64,000 bases of DNA from Saprospiraceae bacterium (GTDB taxonomy: Bacteria; Bacteroidota; Bacteroidia; Chitinophagales; Saprospiraceae), in assembly GCA_041392805.1 (NCBI GenBank), contig JAWKLJ010000001.1, positions 496,001-560,000 on the forward strand. The letters are read 5' to 3'. Below the pieces are notes generated by a model, which saw only the letters and a program-made list of their open reading frames with translations, was not told the DNA's origin and ran no database searches. A program made the position numbers and the translations under genes. How positions within the stretch are numbered: position 1 is the first letter of the stretch; the number at the start of each line of letters is the position of its first letter. Of this stretch, positions 25,995 through 35,334 are shown piece after piece.

Positions 25995-26807
25995 ATGAGA
26001 AAAACAGTATTAATAACGGGTGCAAGTAGTGGTATAGGCAAAGCCACAGCCATTCATTTTCAGCAACAAGGTTGGAACGTTATTGCCACCATGCGTTCGC
26101 CAGAAAAAGAAACAGAACTCAATAAGTTGGAGAATGTACAATTGGAAAAGTTGGATGTTCTTGATTTAGCATCTATAGACCAAGCTATTGAAAACGGTAT
26201 TTCAAGATTTGGAAAGATAGATGCGCTATTAAATAATGCAGGATACGGAGCTTATGGTCCTTTGGAATCATTCCCTAGAGAAAACATCATCAAGCAATTC
26301 AATACTAACGTTATCGGATTAATGGACGTAACAAAAGCCATTATTCCACACTTTAGAACAAATAAAGACGGAGTTATTGTCAATATATCTTCAATAGGTG
26401 GACAAATGACCTTTGCCTTAGGTTCGCTCTATCACGGAACCAAATTTGCAGTTGAAGGTATTTCCGAATCATTGCATTACGAAATGAAAGAAATTGGCGT
26501 AAAAGTTAAGATTGTGGAACCGGGGTTTATTGCAACAGATTTTGGAGGACGTTCCTTCGATTTCCAAGCTGGTGAAATTGAAGAATACCAACCACTCATC
26601 AATGCCTTAATGCAACAATGGCAAAATCCAAATAACACCGTTTCATCACCAAGTCTAGTTGCGGAAGTTATTTATGAAGCTGTGACGGATAAAACAAACC
26701 AACTCAGATACAGGGCTGGTGATGATGCTAGTTACTTACTTGATTGTAGAAAGAAAATGACAGATGAAGCGTTCTTTGAAATGATGAACACACAATTGGG
26801 AAAATAA
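25995..26807 (+). CDS. SDR-family oxidoreductase
   Basis: A 270-residue classical SDR: TGASSGIG (residues 7-14), NNAGYGAYG (about 83-91), catalytic Ser in VNISSIGGQ, YHGTK with Tyr and Lys, and the proline/glycine-rich loop KIVEPGFIATDFGGRSF. It starts two bases after the stop of the split SDR gene, so the two were an operon, probably under the AraC regulator at 21335. With the IS21 insertion upstream its expression may depend on promoter activity from the element. Substrate not known. Confidence 0.93.
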   Translation: MRKTVLITGASSGIGKATAIHFQQQGWNVIATMRSPEKETELNKLENVQLEKLDVLDLASIDQAIENGISRFGKIDALLNNAGYGAYGPLESFPRENIIKQFNTNVIGLMDVTKAIIPHFRTNKDGVIVNISSIGGQMTFALGSLYHGTKFAVEGISESLHYEMKEIGVKVKIVEPGFIATDFGGRSFDFQAGEIEEYQPLINALMQQWQNPNNTVSSPSLVAEVIYEAVTDKTNQLRYRAGDDASYLLDCRKKMTDEAFFEMMNTQLGK

Positions 26808-26993
26808 TTTCCTTATCTTTATTCGACAAGTAATAGATGCCCATTTGGGGCACACACAAAGTTTATGCCGTTCATGTCTGCTAAACGCCGCTACGCCGGA
26901 TACGCAAACCGTTATAATCAAAACAAAATTAAATAAGGAATGAGATTTAAATAAAGTATCCAAGATTGACGTAGGAATTTTAAATGATGTAAT

Positions 26994-28193
26994 ATGAGAT
27001 TTTTATTTTTATTATGTTTTCTATTGGGTAATCAACTGCTTGCACAGACAAGTTTGACTTCAGATATGCTTGAGAGATACGCATTTAGATTTACCATTGA
27101 CGATCAAAACAACCTAAAAGATAGTGTTGTCCAAAAGCAATGGAACTCATGGATTGGTGAAAATCAGTTTGTCGGCATAGCTGAAGTACATAATTCCAGG
27201 CAACTAAGCTTGTTTACCACCGCTTTATTGCCTCTTTTGAGTGAACAGGACTTTGAATGCTTTGCTTTGGAACTGGGCCCTAATACAGCTGCTATATTAA
27301 ATAGGATAACCTCTGACCCCAAAAAGACAACCCATAAGATCAGAGAATTAAACAATCAGTATGGTAAGAAGTCTAGGTTAAAAACGCCACTGATTTTCGT
27401 AAATAAAAAGGCAGATGCATTATTTATGGAAAGGGCTTCCATGCTTGGGTTTACCTTTTGGGGTTTAGATCAGGAATATGCGTTTTCTTACGAGATGCTT
27501 ATTGATGAGATATACGCTTTGGAAAAAAAAGCAAGTCCGGAGATGCTGGATTTGTATAATGATGTGAAGAAATTGATGCGTAAGAAGATATTTAGAAAAA
27601 AAGCTGGGGGACAACCCATCTATTGCTGGTATCAATCAAATGAGCTTTTAAATAACTACTTTGATCATTTTAAAGACAATCCAAAAGCAATGAAAATCAT
27701 CTCTGACATAAGAGAAAGCTGGGATATTTATTGCAAATCAGCCTCTGGTCAGGGAAGTAACCAGCAGCGCGCAAACTATATGAAGAAAAATTTTGAATCT
27801 TATTATTCTTCAGTGGGTGAACAACAGCCAAAAGTATTGCTCAAATTGGGCGGAGTACACTTAACGCATGGAATATCACCTTTTGGCGTAAATGATATGG
27901 GCGAATTTCTTCATGAAAGATCCTTGGCAAGTAATGCTGGATTCTTGAGTATCCGTCATTTGATTCCTTACCGAAATGGCCGCAGCAATATCGGCAAATC
28001 TGGCTGGAAAGCTGTTGAAATGTTTTTAAAGTTAGGACAAAAAGACAAGTGGACAGCTGTTGATTTAAGACCTTTTAGAAAACAACTTCAAGAAAGATTG
28101 ATAACCGCTAATAAAGCCATTACTTATGAATTGATGAATTATGACATATTATTGTTATCGCCTGATGATCAATATGGTAAACCTAATTACTAA
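26994..28193 (+). CDS. EreA/ChaN-like secreted protein
   Basis: A 399-residue exported protein with a signal peptide (MRFLFLLCFLLGNQLLAQ). FVGIAEVHNSRQLSLFTTALLPLL...FECFALELGP resembles the beginning of the EreA/ChaN fold (GE.H motif, then ALE.G), and VLLKLGGVHLTHGISPFG could carry the distal His. The overall family is therefore probably the TIKI/EreA/ChaN superfamily shared with the TraB/GumN protein at 18781, with unknown substrate. Flanking regions are non-coding and show degenerate MITE ends. Confidence 0.55.
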   Translation: MRFLFLLCFLLGNQLLAQTSLTSDMLERYAFRFTIDDQNNLKDSVVQKQWNSWIGENQFVGIAEVHNSRQLSLFTTALLPLLSEQDFECFALELGPNTAAILNRITSDPKKTTHKIRELNNQYGKKSRLKTPLIFVNKKADALFMERASMLGFTFWGLDQEYAFSYEMLIDEIYALEKKASPEMLDLYNDVKKLMRKKIFRKKAGGQPIYCWYQSNELLNNYFDHFKDNPKAMKIISDIRESWDIYCKSASGQGSNQQRANYMKKNFESYYSSVGEQQPKVLLKLGGVHLTHGISPFGVNDMGEFLHERSLASNAGFLSIRHLIPYRNGRSNIGKSGWKAVEMFLKLGQKDKWTAVDLRPFRKQLQERLITANKAITYELMNYDILLLSPDDQYGKPNY

Positions 28194-28499
28194 TGAATTA
28201 GTGCTTGTTTGGAGTTAGGCTTTAATTCACTGACTGGTTAATTTCGTTCTCTGACAATTTTTGTGGTCAACTCAAAACCGAAGATCATAAGCGATTGGAA
28301 ATGAGCGTCGATCAAACCAAAGGATAGAAAAAATGATGAATTCAGAATTGATTAAAAAACTTAAACTTTGAGACAGCAGACTAACATTACCCGTGTCACT
28401 TTATGAATTGACAAAGTATTTTCCAGAAATGAAAACAGAATTAGAATTTATCTAAAGTAAAGAACATTCTATTAGTATTAAATAAGAAAAAAAACTAAT
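28194..28499. other. Gap with degenerate MITE end and 24-bp repeat
   Basis: TTAGTGCTTGTTTGGAGTTAGG at about 28199 resembles the MITE terminus (TTAGAGCATGTTTGGAGGTC), and CACTGACTGG follows as in copy A, so it is probably an old copy without its other end. A 24-bp sequence at 28247-28270 recurs at 29278-29301. No gene was supported. Confidence 0.5.
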
Positions 28500-29301
28500 A
28501 TGGATAGAAGAGAATTTACAAAAGGAATTTTAACAACCATTGTAAGTTTTGCATTGATGGATTCTCTTTTTGCATTTAACGCAATTGGAAAGACCATCAA
28601 ACCGATTACAGACCATTGGGCAATCCGACTAAATGAATTTTGCGCTGACTTAAAGACGGACACTATCACAGTAACACAATGGCAGCAGAAAATAAATGAA
28701 CTATATGACAATGTTGAATTGCCAGAACTCTTAAAGTTCATAGATTTTGAAAATTTGACCAAAGGATTTGAATATCCAGACTTAGGGGTTTCAACCAAGC
28801 CAGTTAAGTTTCCTAAACTTAATGGACTTCCTGAAAGAACCAAATTCGTAAAAAAAATATTCGGAATGAAAAAGGACAGAGCTATTATTCCACACGGACA
28901 CAGCAACATGGCTTCTGCCCATCTGATATTAAACGGTGAAATGCACCTAAGACATTACAAGAAAATTCAACAAGAAGGACAAAATTTGATAATCAAACCC
29001 TCTATTGACCGTATTGCAAAAGTTGGAGACAGTTCCTCTATTTCTGATGAAAAAGACAATGTTCATTGGTTTATAGCCAACACAGAAACGGCATTTACTT
29101 TTGATGTGATAATGCTTGACCTAAACAACAAAAGTTATGACATACAGAACCTTGACATTTACGAATCAGAAGATTTGAAAAACGGAACGCTAAAAGCACC
29201 AATATTAGATGTAGAAACAGCATTGAAAAAATATGGGAAACAGCACCATTAAAAGAAAAACGTGCTACTATAAATTCTTCTCTGACAATTTTTGTGGTCA
29301 A
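28247..29301 (+). repeat. 24-bp direct repeats flanking a one-gene segment
   Basis: Identical copies at 28247-28270 and 29278-29301, with core TCTGACAATTTTTGTGGTC, 1031 bases apart. They bracket the cupin-like gene at 28500. They may mark duplicated ends of an acquired segment or an excision unit, but no recombinase is present. Confidence 0.65.
28500..29252 (+). CDS. Exported cupin-like protein with twin-arginine-type leader
   Basis: A 250-residue protein. The N-terminus MDRREFTKGILTTIVSFALMDSLFAF has RR followed by a hydrophobic stretch, as in Tat leaders. The segment IPHGHSNMASAHLILNGEMHLRHYKKI looks like a cupin metal-binding motif (HGH...H...E.H), and a second strand set follows (VHWFIANTETAFTFDVIMLDL). 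I do not recognise the exact family; a metal-dependent dioxygenase or sensor is possible. It lies inside the 24-bp direct repeats. Confidence 0.5.
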   Translation: MDRREFTKGILTTIVSFALMDSLFAFNAIGKTIKPITDHWAIRLNEFCADLKTDTITVTQWQQKINELYDNVELPELLKFIDFENLTKGFEYPDLGVSTKPVKFPKLNGLPERTKFVKKIFGMKKDRAIIPHGHSNMASAHLILNGEMHLRHYKKIQQEGQNLIIKPSIDRIAKVGDSSSISDEKDNVHWFIANTETAFTFDVIMLDLNNKSYDIQNLDIYESEDLKNGTLKAPILDVETALKKYGKQHH

Positions 29302-29319
29302 GTAAAATTGAAAGACTAA

Positions 29320-29336
29320 GAGCATGTTTGGAGGTC
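29320..29336 (+). mobile_element. Solo MITE terminus
   Basis: GAGCATGTTTGGAGGTC preceded by TAA, with no MITE interior and no second end. The ATG within it starts a longer, less likely form of the sigma factor frame. Confidence 0.7.
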
Positions 29337-29377
29337 GGTTGTTGTCATCGTGGAAAAACACATATCGAAAGAATAAA

Positions 29378-30181
29378 ATGACGGAAGTAGAAAAATACAA
29401 ACATGAATTTGTTGAGTTTAAAGTTCAGCTCGTATCATACTTATACCGTCTGACAACTTGTAAAGATGATGCAGAAGACTTGGCGCAGGATACCTTTATT
29501 AAAGCTTTTGAAAAAATCTCGTTGTACAGAAAACAATCGACCTTCAAAACATGGGTATTTGCCATAGCAACAAATCTGGCCAAAGACCATAATAGAGTGA
29601 AAGAAAGATGGGGAGAGAATTGGATGGATCTAGTGCGGGATGCTCATGTTCAATCACCGGAATTATTTGCTAAGAAAACTTCAATCGTGGAGAATTCACC
29701 ACATGGTAAATTCGTATTGAGCGAACATTTGAATTATTGCTTTAACTGTACTACGAAAACACTTTTGGTATCTGAACAAATTTGTTTGTGGCTCAAAGAA
29801 GTTTATGATTTCAAAATTTCTGAAATAATGACAATAACAGGGCTCACGGAAGGTAGGGTTAAACACGCTATTGCAGATGCCCGAAATCATTTGACAAGAA
29901 TTTTTGATAAAAAATGTGCCCTTATAAATAAAAATGGTACCTGTAGCCAGTGTACCGGGCTAAACAACATGTACAACCCTAAACAAGATAGCCATATAGA
30001 AGCCAACAAAATCAAAATGGTGAAAGAAAAAGAGGGAAAAAATCTTCAAGAATTGTTAGACCTAAGGCTTCAACTTGTCAAAAGTATTGACCCACTGAAT
30101 GGTAATGGTATTGACCTGCACAACTACTTAATAGAAAACTCACCAAGATGGGCAAAAGAACAAGAATCTAAGCAACTGTAA
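29378..30181 (+). CDS. ECF-type sigma-70 factor with Cys-containing tail
   Basis: About 267 residues from the ATG at 29378; a longer frame from 29324 begins inside a MITE end and is less likely. Region 2 is clear (VSYLYRLTTCKDDAEDLAQDTFIKAFEKISLYRKQSTFKTWVFAIATNLAKDH) and region 4 is around ICLWLKEVYDFKISEIMTITGLTEGRVKHAIADARNHL. The 80-residue tail has CALINKNGTCSQC, three or four Cys that could bind metal or sense redox state. No anti-sigma gene is adjacent. It is followed by SRPBCC and TfoX-like genes on the same strand, a likely stress-response group. Confidence 0.88.
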   Translation: MTEVEKYKHEFVEFKVQLVSYLYRLTTCKDDAEDLAQDTFIKAFEKISLYRKQSTFKTWVFAIATNLAKDHNRVKERWGENWMDLVRDAHVQSPELFAKKTSIVENSPHGKFVLSEHLNYCFNCTTKTLLVSEQICLWLKEVYDFKISEIMTITGLTEGRVKHAIADARNHLTRIFDKKCALINKNGTCSQCTGLNNMYNPKQDSHIEANKIKMVKEKEGKNLQELLDLRLQLVKSIDPLNGNGIDLHNYLIENSPRWAKEQESKQL

Positions 30182-30241
30182 ATGAATTAGTTATTTATTT
30201 TTCGTCCGTTTTTGATTGCTTATTCGTCTAAAGATAAAAAG

Positions 30242-30718
30242 ATGAAATTTATGGGCAAACCAATTTATATTATGGTCGAAAAAGAAATAAATGCTCCGCT
30301 ACATAGCGTTTGGGAACAAGTTGCAGTAGGGTTCGGAAATGTTTGCCAATACCATCCTGAAATCGAACAATCCAAATTTGAAGGCGAAATAAAGCAGGGC
30401 ATAGGGATGGTAAGACATTGCCAGCCTGCTGGTGGTGGCTTCTTAAAAGAAGAAATCATTGAATGGAACGAGACAGAAAGTTTCAAGCTAAAAATGATTG
30501 ATACTTCATTTCCAATGGTTATGATTGAAAGTAAATTTTCATTTCATGGTAGAGCTAATAGGACAATAGTTACTCAAGAATTTTGGTATCGAATGAAATC
30601 TCCTATGGGATGGTTAAGCGGATTGATGAAAGGCAAAATGAGGAAAACCCTTGAAAATGGTCTAAATGGTTTGGAATATTACATTACAACTCATAAAAAA
30701 ATATACAATGATAAATAA
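30242..30718 (+). CDS. SRPBCC-superfamily (START/Bet v1-like) protein
   Basis: A 158-residue single-domain protein. KEINAPLHSVWEQVAVGFGNVCQYHPEI is the typical first strand and helix region, followed by GMVRHC, EEIIEWNETESFKLKMID and TQEFWYRMKSPMGWLSGLMKGKMRKTLENGLNGLEYYI as the long C-terminal helix. It binds hydrophobic ligands in general. The start is taken at the ATG at 30242; an in-frame TTG at 30212 is less likely. Its end overlaps the next gene by 11 bases, so the two are coupled. Confidence 0.85.
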   Translation: MKFMGKPIYIMVEKEINAPLHSVWEQVAVGFGNVCQYHPEIEQSKFEGEIKQGIGMVRHCQPAGGGFLKEEIIEWNETESFKLKMIDTSFPMVMIESKFSFHGRANRTIVTQEFWYRMKSPMGWLSGLMKGKMRKTLENGLNGLEYYITTHKKIYNDK

Positions 30719-31025
30719 CGATTATCTAAATTATGTTTCAGACCAACTGACTGAAATTGGCGAGTTTGAAACGAAGAAAATGTTTGGCGGAATTGGCTTC
30801 TTTAAAGATGGAAACATGTTCGCCATGATTGGCAACAATGTATTCCGCCTAAAAGTGGATGAAAGTAATCAAGCAGATTTTGAAAAACACGGAATGAAAC
30901 CTTACCATTCAGACACAAAAAAGAAGGGCATGCCTTACTGGGAAGTCCCTGAAGGAATTCTTAATGACAAAAAAGAATTAGCAAAATGGGCTTCAAAATC
31001 AATTCAATTATCAACAACTAAATAA
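30708..31025 (+). CDS. TfoX N-terminal domain protein
   Basis: A 105-residue protein made of the TfoX N-terminal domain alone: YVSDQLTEIGEFETKKMFGGIGFFKDGNMFAMIGNNVFRLKVDESNQADFEKHGMKPY...YWEVPEGILND. Such stand-alone domains are common and not shown to control competence. The ATG at 30708 overlaps the SRPBCC stop and gives the expected N-terminus; an upstream ATG at 30666 would add an unrelated leader. Confidence 0.88.
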   Translation: MINNDYLNYVSDQLTEIGEFETKKMFGGIGFFKDGNMFAMIGNNVFRLKVDESNQADFEKHGMKPYHSDTKKKGMPYWEVPEGILNDKKELAKWASKSIQLSTTK

Positions 31026-31278
31026 ATATCAAAAATGGCAAGTGCTATCCATTGATTTGATATACTAGCGCAAAATTTTGACAGGCAATTTTTTTTATAA
31101 AACTATCATCTATGCCGGTGAAGGCCTATGCACAATCCTTTCAAAAAGTAGAATTGGCTGGTGGTAAGGTTACTTTATTCCCAACTAGGAATTGGTAAAA
31201 TAGATTTATGGCACATTTTATGGCCTCCGAAGGAAATCGCATTGGCATACATTCGCACTAATAATTAAACCTGAAAAT

Positions 31279-31608
31279 ATGAGCCAATTTGAACAATCTT
31301 TGGAATATTATAGAAAAGCAGTAGAAAGTATACCGGATATGGAGTTAAAGGGCAAAACCATGCCCTACACTTCTGCAAATGGACACATGTTTTCCCAACT
31401 CAACAAGAATGGTGAATTAGGAATACGCTTGTCTAAAACGGACAGAGAAACTTTTTACAAGGAACATGGTGAAGAACCTTTTCTTTCGTATGGAGCAGTT
31501 ATGAAGGAATATGTTAAAATCCCAGAAACATTAATTAAAAATCCCTTAATGCTTACACAATATCTGATTTCTGGAGAAAAATATGTATGCACTTTGAAAG
31601 CCAAATAA
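31279..31608 (+). CDS. Small conserved protein, possibly TfoX-like
   Basis: A 109-residue protein. EYYRKAVESIPDMELKGKTMPYTSANGHMFSQLNKNGELGIRLSKTDRETFYKEH...YGAVMKEYVKIPETLI...TQYLISGEKYVCTLK. The order of strands and the G(R)LS..DR..F pattern resemble a divergent TfoX N-terminal-like family often found as a single gene. Function unknown. It is in line with, but 250 bases from, the TfoX-like gene. The gap between holds a short unassigned frame (31112-31198) and no gene. Confidence 0.6.
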   Translation: MSQFEQSLEYYRKAVESIPDMELKGKTMPYTSANGHMFSQLNKNGELGIRLSKTDRETFYKEHGEEPFLSYGAVMKEYVKIPETLIKNPLMLTQYLISGEKYVCTLKAK

Positions 31609-31701
31609 ATACCATTTACCTTCCACCACATCACCCTAAATCCACTGAAAGACTTAGTGAATGCAGCATTTATCGTTTAAAACCAATCAAAGGCATAAAA
31701 A

Positions 31702-32484
31702 ATGAAACACCTACAAGTTAGCTTAATTTTAACGTTGTTAATACTTACATCGTGTCTTCAAAGAAACATTAGAGAAAGTCCACAAGGTGGAATTGCTCCC
31801 AAAGAGGTTTCCAGGTTAACAGCAGATAGTGTCAGGATATTTGGCTACCTGTACGAAATAAGCAAAAGCACACCTACTGTAATCTTATTCCATCAGGCGG
31901 GGTCTAATGCAAGAGCAGAATACAGATCAATAATCCCAGTTTTAGTAAAAAAAGGGTTTAATGTTTTAGCTATTGACCAAAGACAGGGTGGTCAAGTTTT
32001 TGGCAACTACAATAAAACTGTTGCTGGAATCCCCAATAATGAATTTAGCTTTTGTGATGCCTCCAAAGATTTGGAAGCTGCATTAAATTTTATTTTAAAA
32101 TCTGGTTTTACAGGTAAGAAGATTTTGTGGGGGAGTAGCTACAGTGGTTTATTAGCTATTAACTTGGCTCATGAACGTCAAAGTGAAATACATGGAGTCT
32201 TAGCTTTTTCTCCTGCCTCTGGCGGCCCTATTGAAGATTGCAAATTTGACAATTTCTTTGAAACACTTCGAGTCCCCCTCTTGTTGTTAAGACCTGCACA
32301 AGAAATGGAATTGGAAAGCGTAAAGGCACAATTTAATCTTGCCATGCAACATAACCATCAAACTTATATTGCTATTAATGGCGCTCACGGCTCTTCAATG
32401 CTTGTTGAAGAAAGAGTTGGGAAAAGTGTTGCGGATAATTGGGAAATCGTTACATCATTCCTAACTTCAATTAAAAATAAATAA
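31702..32484 (+). CDS. Lipoprotein alpha/beta hydrolase
   Basis: A 260-residue protein with lipoprotein signal MKHLQVSLILTLLILTSC (lipobox LTSC). Dienelactone-hydrolase-like fold: PTVILFHQAGSNARAEYRSIIPVLVKKGFNVLAIDQRQGG, nucleophile elbow WGSSYSG (about residue 150), Asp region LLLLRPAQEMELE, and final His in INGAHGSSML. The active site appears complete. Single gene; substrate unknown. It is the last apparently intact gene of the accessory region. Confidence 0.82.
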   Translation: MKHLQVSLILTLLILTSCLQRNIRESPQGGIAPKEVSRLTADSVRIFGYLYEISKSTPTVILFHQAGSNARAEYRSIIPVLVKKGFNVLAIDQRQGGQVFGNYNKTVAGIPNNEFSFCDASKDLEAALNFILKSGFTGKKILWGSSYSGLLAINLAHERQSEIHGVLAFSPASGGPIEDCKFDNFFETLRVPLLLLRPAQEMELESVKAQFNLAMQHNHQTYIAINGAHGSSMLVEERVGKSVADNWEIVTSFLTSIKNK

Positions 32485-32941
32485 GCGCTTGTCTTAGAGC
32501 ATAAATAGCAGGTGGCATTGATTATTGGGCTTACCTCAAAAAAAATATCCTGAAGCCTTCTGGCATGAAGAAAACTTAGTGAAAGGTAATACCAACCGGA
32601 ATCCTTACAATGGAAGCTATACAGCTGCAATACCTATAAGAACGGAATAAATACTGGTCTACGACTTCTCCGCCGACGAAGTACTGGAAATACCCGAGGA
32701 ACAGAACATCGAAGCTACACCCGGCAAACTCGGTGTTAGCGCTGAAAAAAAGCCACAGGCGTTGCAATATGTACTCAAATACACCGGGCACCCTCATCGA
32801 GGCGTTTATCCTCGATTCAATGGTGGTGCTAAAGTTTCTCGGCGACTTCCGCTCCACCTTCAAAACAGCAACTATCAAAAGTCCAGTAGGTGATAAGCGC
32901 TCAAGTTATAAAATCACCCATTTTCACCTTATCTTTGCCTC
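32485..32941. other. Gap with possible gene relics
   Basis: On the plus strand KKYPEAFWHEENLVKGNTNRNPYNGSYTAAIPIRTE ends at a TAA near 32650, followed in another frame by VYDFSADEVLEIPEEQNIEATPGKL and a further open stretch to about 32890. These look like fragments of real protein, but I cannot name the family. A minus-strand frame at 32576-32878 is judged to be a shadow. The sequence is richer in G+C than the cassette region. Confidence 0.4.
32930..32937 (+). promoter_or_regulatory. Bacteroidota -7 element before the U32 gene
   Basis: TATCTTTG fits TAnnTTTG and ends four bases before the ATG at 32942. A transcript from it would have almost no leader. The -33 TTG element is not clear. Confidence 0.5.
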
Positions 32942-34807
32942 ATGAAAAAGAAAGTCGAAATCCTAGCTCCTGCCAAGAACCTCTACCAAGGCATGGCTGC
33001 GATCAACGCTGGTGCCGATGCCGTTTACATCGGTGCACCTCAATTCGGCGCCCGTACCAATGCTGCTAATCCGGTGGAGGACATTGCTGAACTGGTCCAA
33101 TATGCACACCTTTTCAAAGCCCAGGTCTTTGTCGTGCTCAATACCATTCTTTACGAAAATGAGCTGGAAACTTGCCAAAAATTAATCCATCAATTATACG
33201 CTATTGGCGTCGATGCCCTCATCATTCAGGACATGGCCATTTTGGAAATGGACTTGCCGCCCATCGTCATTCATGCGAGTACACAGGCGAATAACAGGGA
33301 TCCGAAGCATATCAAATTCCTCCACGATGCAGGAATTAAACGCGTCGTCTTGGCGCGTGAATTAAACCTGGATCAGGTCAGGGAAATCCGCCAAACGACA
33401 GACGTGGAATTAGAGTTCTTTGTCTCCGGGGCGCTCTGTGTTTCTTTCAGCGGCAATTGCTACATGAGTGTGGCCAATGGAGAACGTAGTGCCAACCGAG
33501 GTTCTTGTGCACAAAATTGCCGCCTGCCCTACACCCTGATCGACGGCACGGGAACCACCTTGATGACGGAAACGCACCTGTTATCTATCAAGGATTTGGA
33601 TTTGAGCGATCAACTGCCAGATTTGATTGAGGCCGGGGTGACTTCTTTTAAAATTGAAGGAAGATTGAAGGATATCGTTTATGTCAAAAATAATGTGTCT
33701 TATTTGCGAAAGCGATTAGATGCTTTTTTAGAAGTCAGCGATAAATTTCAAAAAGCATCTTCTGGCAGAACCTTTTATAGCTTCGATCCGAAATTGGATA
33801 AGAGTTTTAATAGAGGATATACCGATTATTTTCTCAATAAAAGAGATAAGAAAATCGGCTCCTGGGAAACGCCTAAATCACAAGGACAGTTCATCGGTAA
33901 GTTGCTGGGATTAAAAGCCAATGGTTACCTTATCGAAAATTATGAATTATTGAATAATGGCGATGGCCTTTATTTTGTGAATGAAGAAGGGAAGGCAGAC
34001 GGGGATCGGGTAAATATAATCATTAATGATGTGGTGGTCCCGAATACATTCAGGCCATTGCCGGTGGGGACTTTGATCTATAGAAATTCGGACGCTGCTT
34101 TTAATAAGCTGTTGGAAAGGGAAGATAGTACCATTCGTAAAATTGGTGTCACCTTGACTTTCACAGAAACCCAGCACGGATTTACCTTGAAAGCCACTGA
34201 TGAAGATGGACATGAAAGCATCGCGACCCTGGAAGTGGAAAAAGCATTGACCAAAAACGGCGAATCTATTATTGCAAATATCGAAAAAAACCTTTCCAAA
34301 GCAGGAAATACGCCTTTTATAGTAGATGAGATAAAAATTGATTTTTCTGAAAATTGGTTTTTACCTATTTCTAAAATAAACGAAATCAGAAGAACAGTTT
34401 TGGAGCAATTAGTGGACATTCGGGTAAAAGAATACCATCGGGAAACATTTCAAATCACAAAAACAAACCACCCTTATCCCGTTTCTGTGTTGGACTTCAC
34501 CTATAATGTTTCTAATAAACTGGCCCGCCAATTCTATGCAAGACATGGGGTCACCGACATTGAAAAAGCTTTTGAATTACAATGGGATCCAGGCAAATCA
34601 AGAGTGATGACAACAAAGTACTGCGTAAAATATGAACTGGGAAAATGTCCCCGGTTTCAGCGGGCGACCATGGGCGAGAAGGTGGTAGAACCCTTGGTAC
34701 TAAAGCATGGAGAAGTCGAATATAAGTTGAAATTTAATTGTAAACCTTGTGAGATGGAGATTTGGGAGAAAGATGCAGAATTTGAGATTGAGGAGTATGG
34801 GTATTGA
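32942..34807 (+). CDS. Peptidase U32-family protein (RlhA/TrhP-like RNA hydroxylase group)
   Basis: A 621-residue protein. N-terminal half: VEILAPAKNLYQGMAAINAGADAVYIGAP, and the U32 signature ELEFFVSGALCVSFSGNC...ERSANRGSCAQNCRLPY, with four Cys that in relatives hold an iron-sulphur cluster. The C-terminal extension (about 430-621) ends with CVKYELGKCPRFQ and KFNCKPCEMEIWE, adding further Cys. Named collagenase-like protease in older work, but E. coli RlhA and TrhP hydroxylate 23S rRNA and tRNA from a prephenate-derived donor. Length and the C-terminal part resemble RlhA more. Which RNA is modified is not decided by sequence. Confidence 0.88.
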   Translation: MKKKVEILAPAKNLYQGMAAINAGADAVYIGAPQFGARTNAANPVEDIAELVQYAHLFKAQVFVVLNTILYENELETCQKLIHQLYAIGVDALIIQDMAILEMDLPPIVIHASTQANNRDPKHIKFLHDAGIKRVVLARELNLDQVREIRQTTDVELEFFVSGALCVSFSGNCYMSVANGERSANRGSCAQNCRLPYTLIDGTGTTLMTETHLLSIKDLDLSDQLPDLIEAGVTSFKIEGRLKDIVYVKNNVSYLRKRLDAFLEVSDKFQKASSGRTFYSFDPKLDKSFNRGYTDYFLNKRDKKIGSWETPKSQGQFIGKLLGLKANGYLIENYELLNNGDGLYFVNEEGKADGDRVNIIINDVVVPNTFRPLPVGTLIYRNSDAAFNKLLEREDSTIRKIGVTLTFTETQHGFTLKATDEDGHESIATLEVEKALTKNGESIIANIEKNLSKAGNTPFIVDEIKIDFSENWFLPISKINEIRRTVLEQLVDIRVKEYHRETFQITKTNHPYPVSVLDFTYNVSNKLARQFYARHGVTDIEKAFELQWDPGKSRVMTTKYCVKYELGKCPRFQRATMGEKVVEPLVLKHGEVEYKLKFNCKPCEMEIWEKDAEFEIEEYGY

Positions 34808-34830
34808 AACAAACAAAAGTCTTCTAAAAA

Positions 34831-35334
34831 ATGGAAACCGCTTATCAACTGGCCGGTCGATTCCGAGAAGTCCTGTTAAATGGGAAATGGATTGCCAACA
34901 CAAATTACAAGGATCAATTATCGAACCTAACCTGGCAACAAGCTACAAAAAAAATAGGCTCCTTAAACACCATTGCTGCCCTGGCCTATCATATTAATTA
35001 TTACACAGCTGGAATATTGAATGTTTTCGAAGGCGGAGCACTTGAAATTCGAGATAAATTCAGTTTTGATCTTCCTGAAATTAAATCAAAGGAAGCCTGG
35101 GAAAACCTGCTGAATGAGATGTGGGCCAATGCCGAAAAATTTGCCAATCAGGTCGAAATGATGCCCAATGAAAAATTAGAGGCCGTTTTTGTAGATGAAA
35201 AATACGGAAGTTACCGAAGGAATATTGAAGGCGTCATTGAGCATAGTTATTACCATTTAGGACAAATCTCTTTGATCAAAAAGATCATTTTAGAAGCGGA
35301 AAAAGGGGCACTAAATCACCTTAAAGATGCATAA
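34831..35334 (+). CDS. DinB-family (DUF1572-like) protein
   Basis: A 167-residue four-helix protein: LAYHINYYTAGILNVFEGGALEIRDKFSFDLP and the closing IEHSYYHLGQISLIKKII. Three His at the helix ends (LAYHINYY, IEHSYYHLGQ) fit the metal site of DinB-like proteins. Enzymatic role unknown. It overlaps the next gene by eight bases, so they are translated together, and starts 23 bases after the U32 gene. Confidence 0.85.
   Translation: METAYQLAGRFREVLLNGKWIANTNYKDQLSNLTWQQATKKIGSLNTIAALAYHINYYTAGILNVFEGGALEIRDKFSFDLPEIKSKEAWENLLNEMWANAEKFANQVEMMPNEKLEAVFVDEKYGSYRRNIEGVIEHSYYHLGQISLIKKIILEAEKGALNHLKDA

Noticed and set aside
26808..26993. Another attC site at about 26880-26915
   Set aside because: CGCAAACCGTTATAATC looks like a right box, but no matching left arm or stem was found.
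29324..29377. Extended N-terminus of the sigma factor
   Set aside because: It begins inside a MITE terminal repeat and adds residues before region 2 that do not resemble the family.
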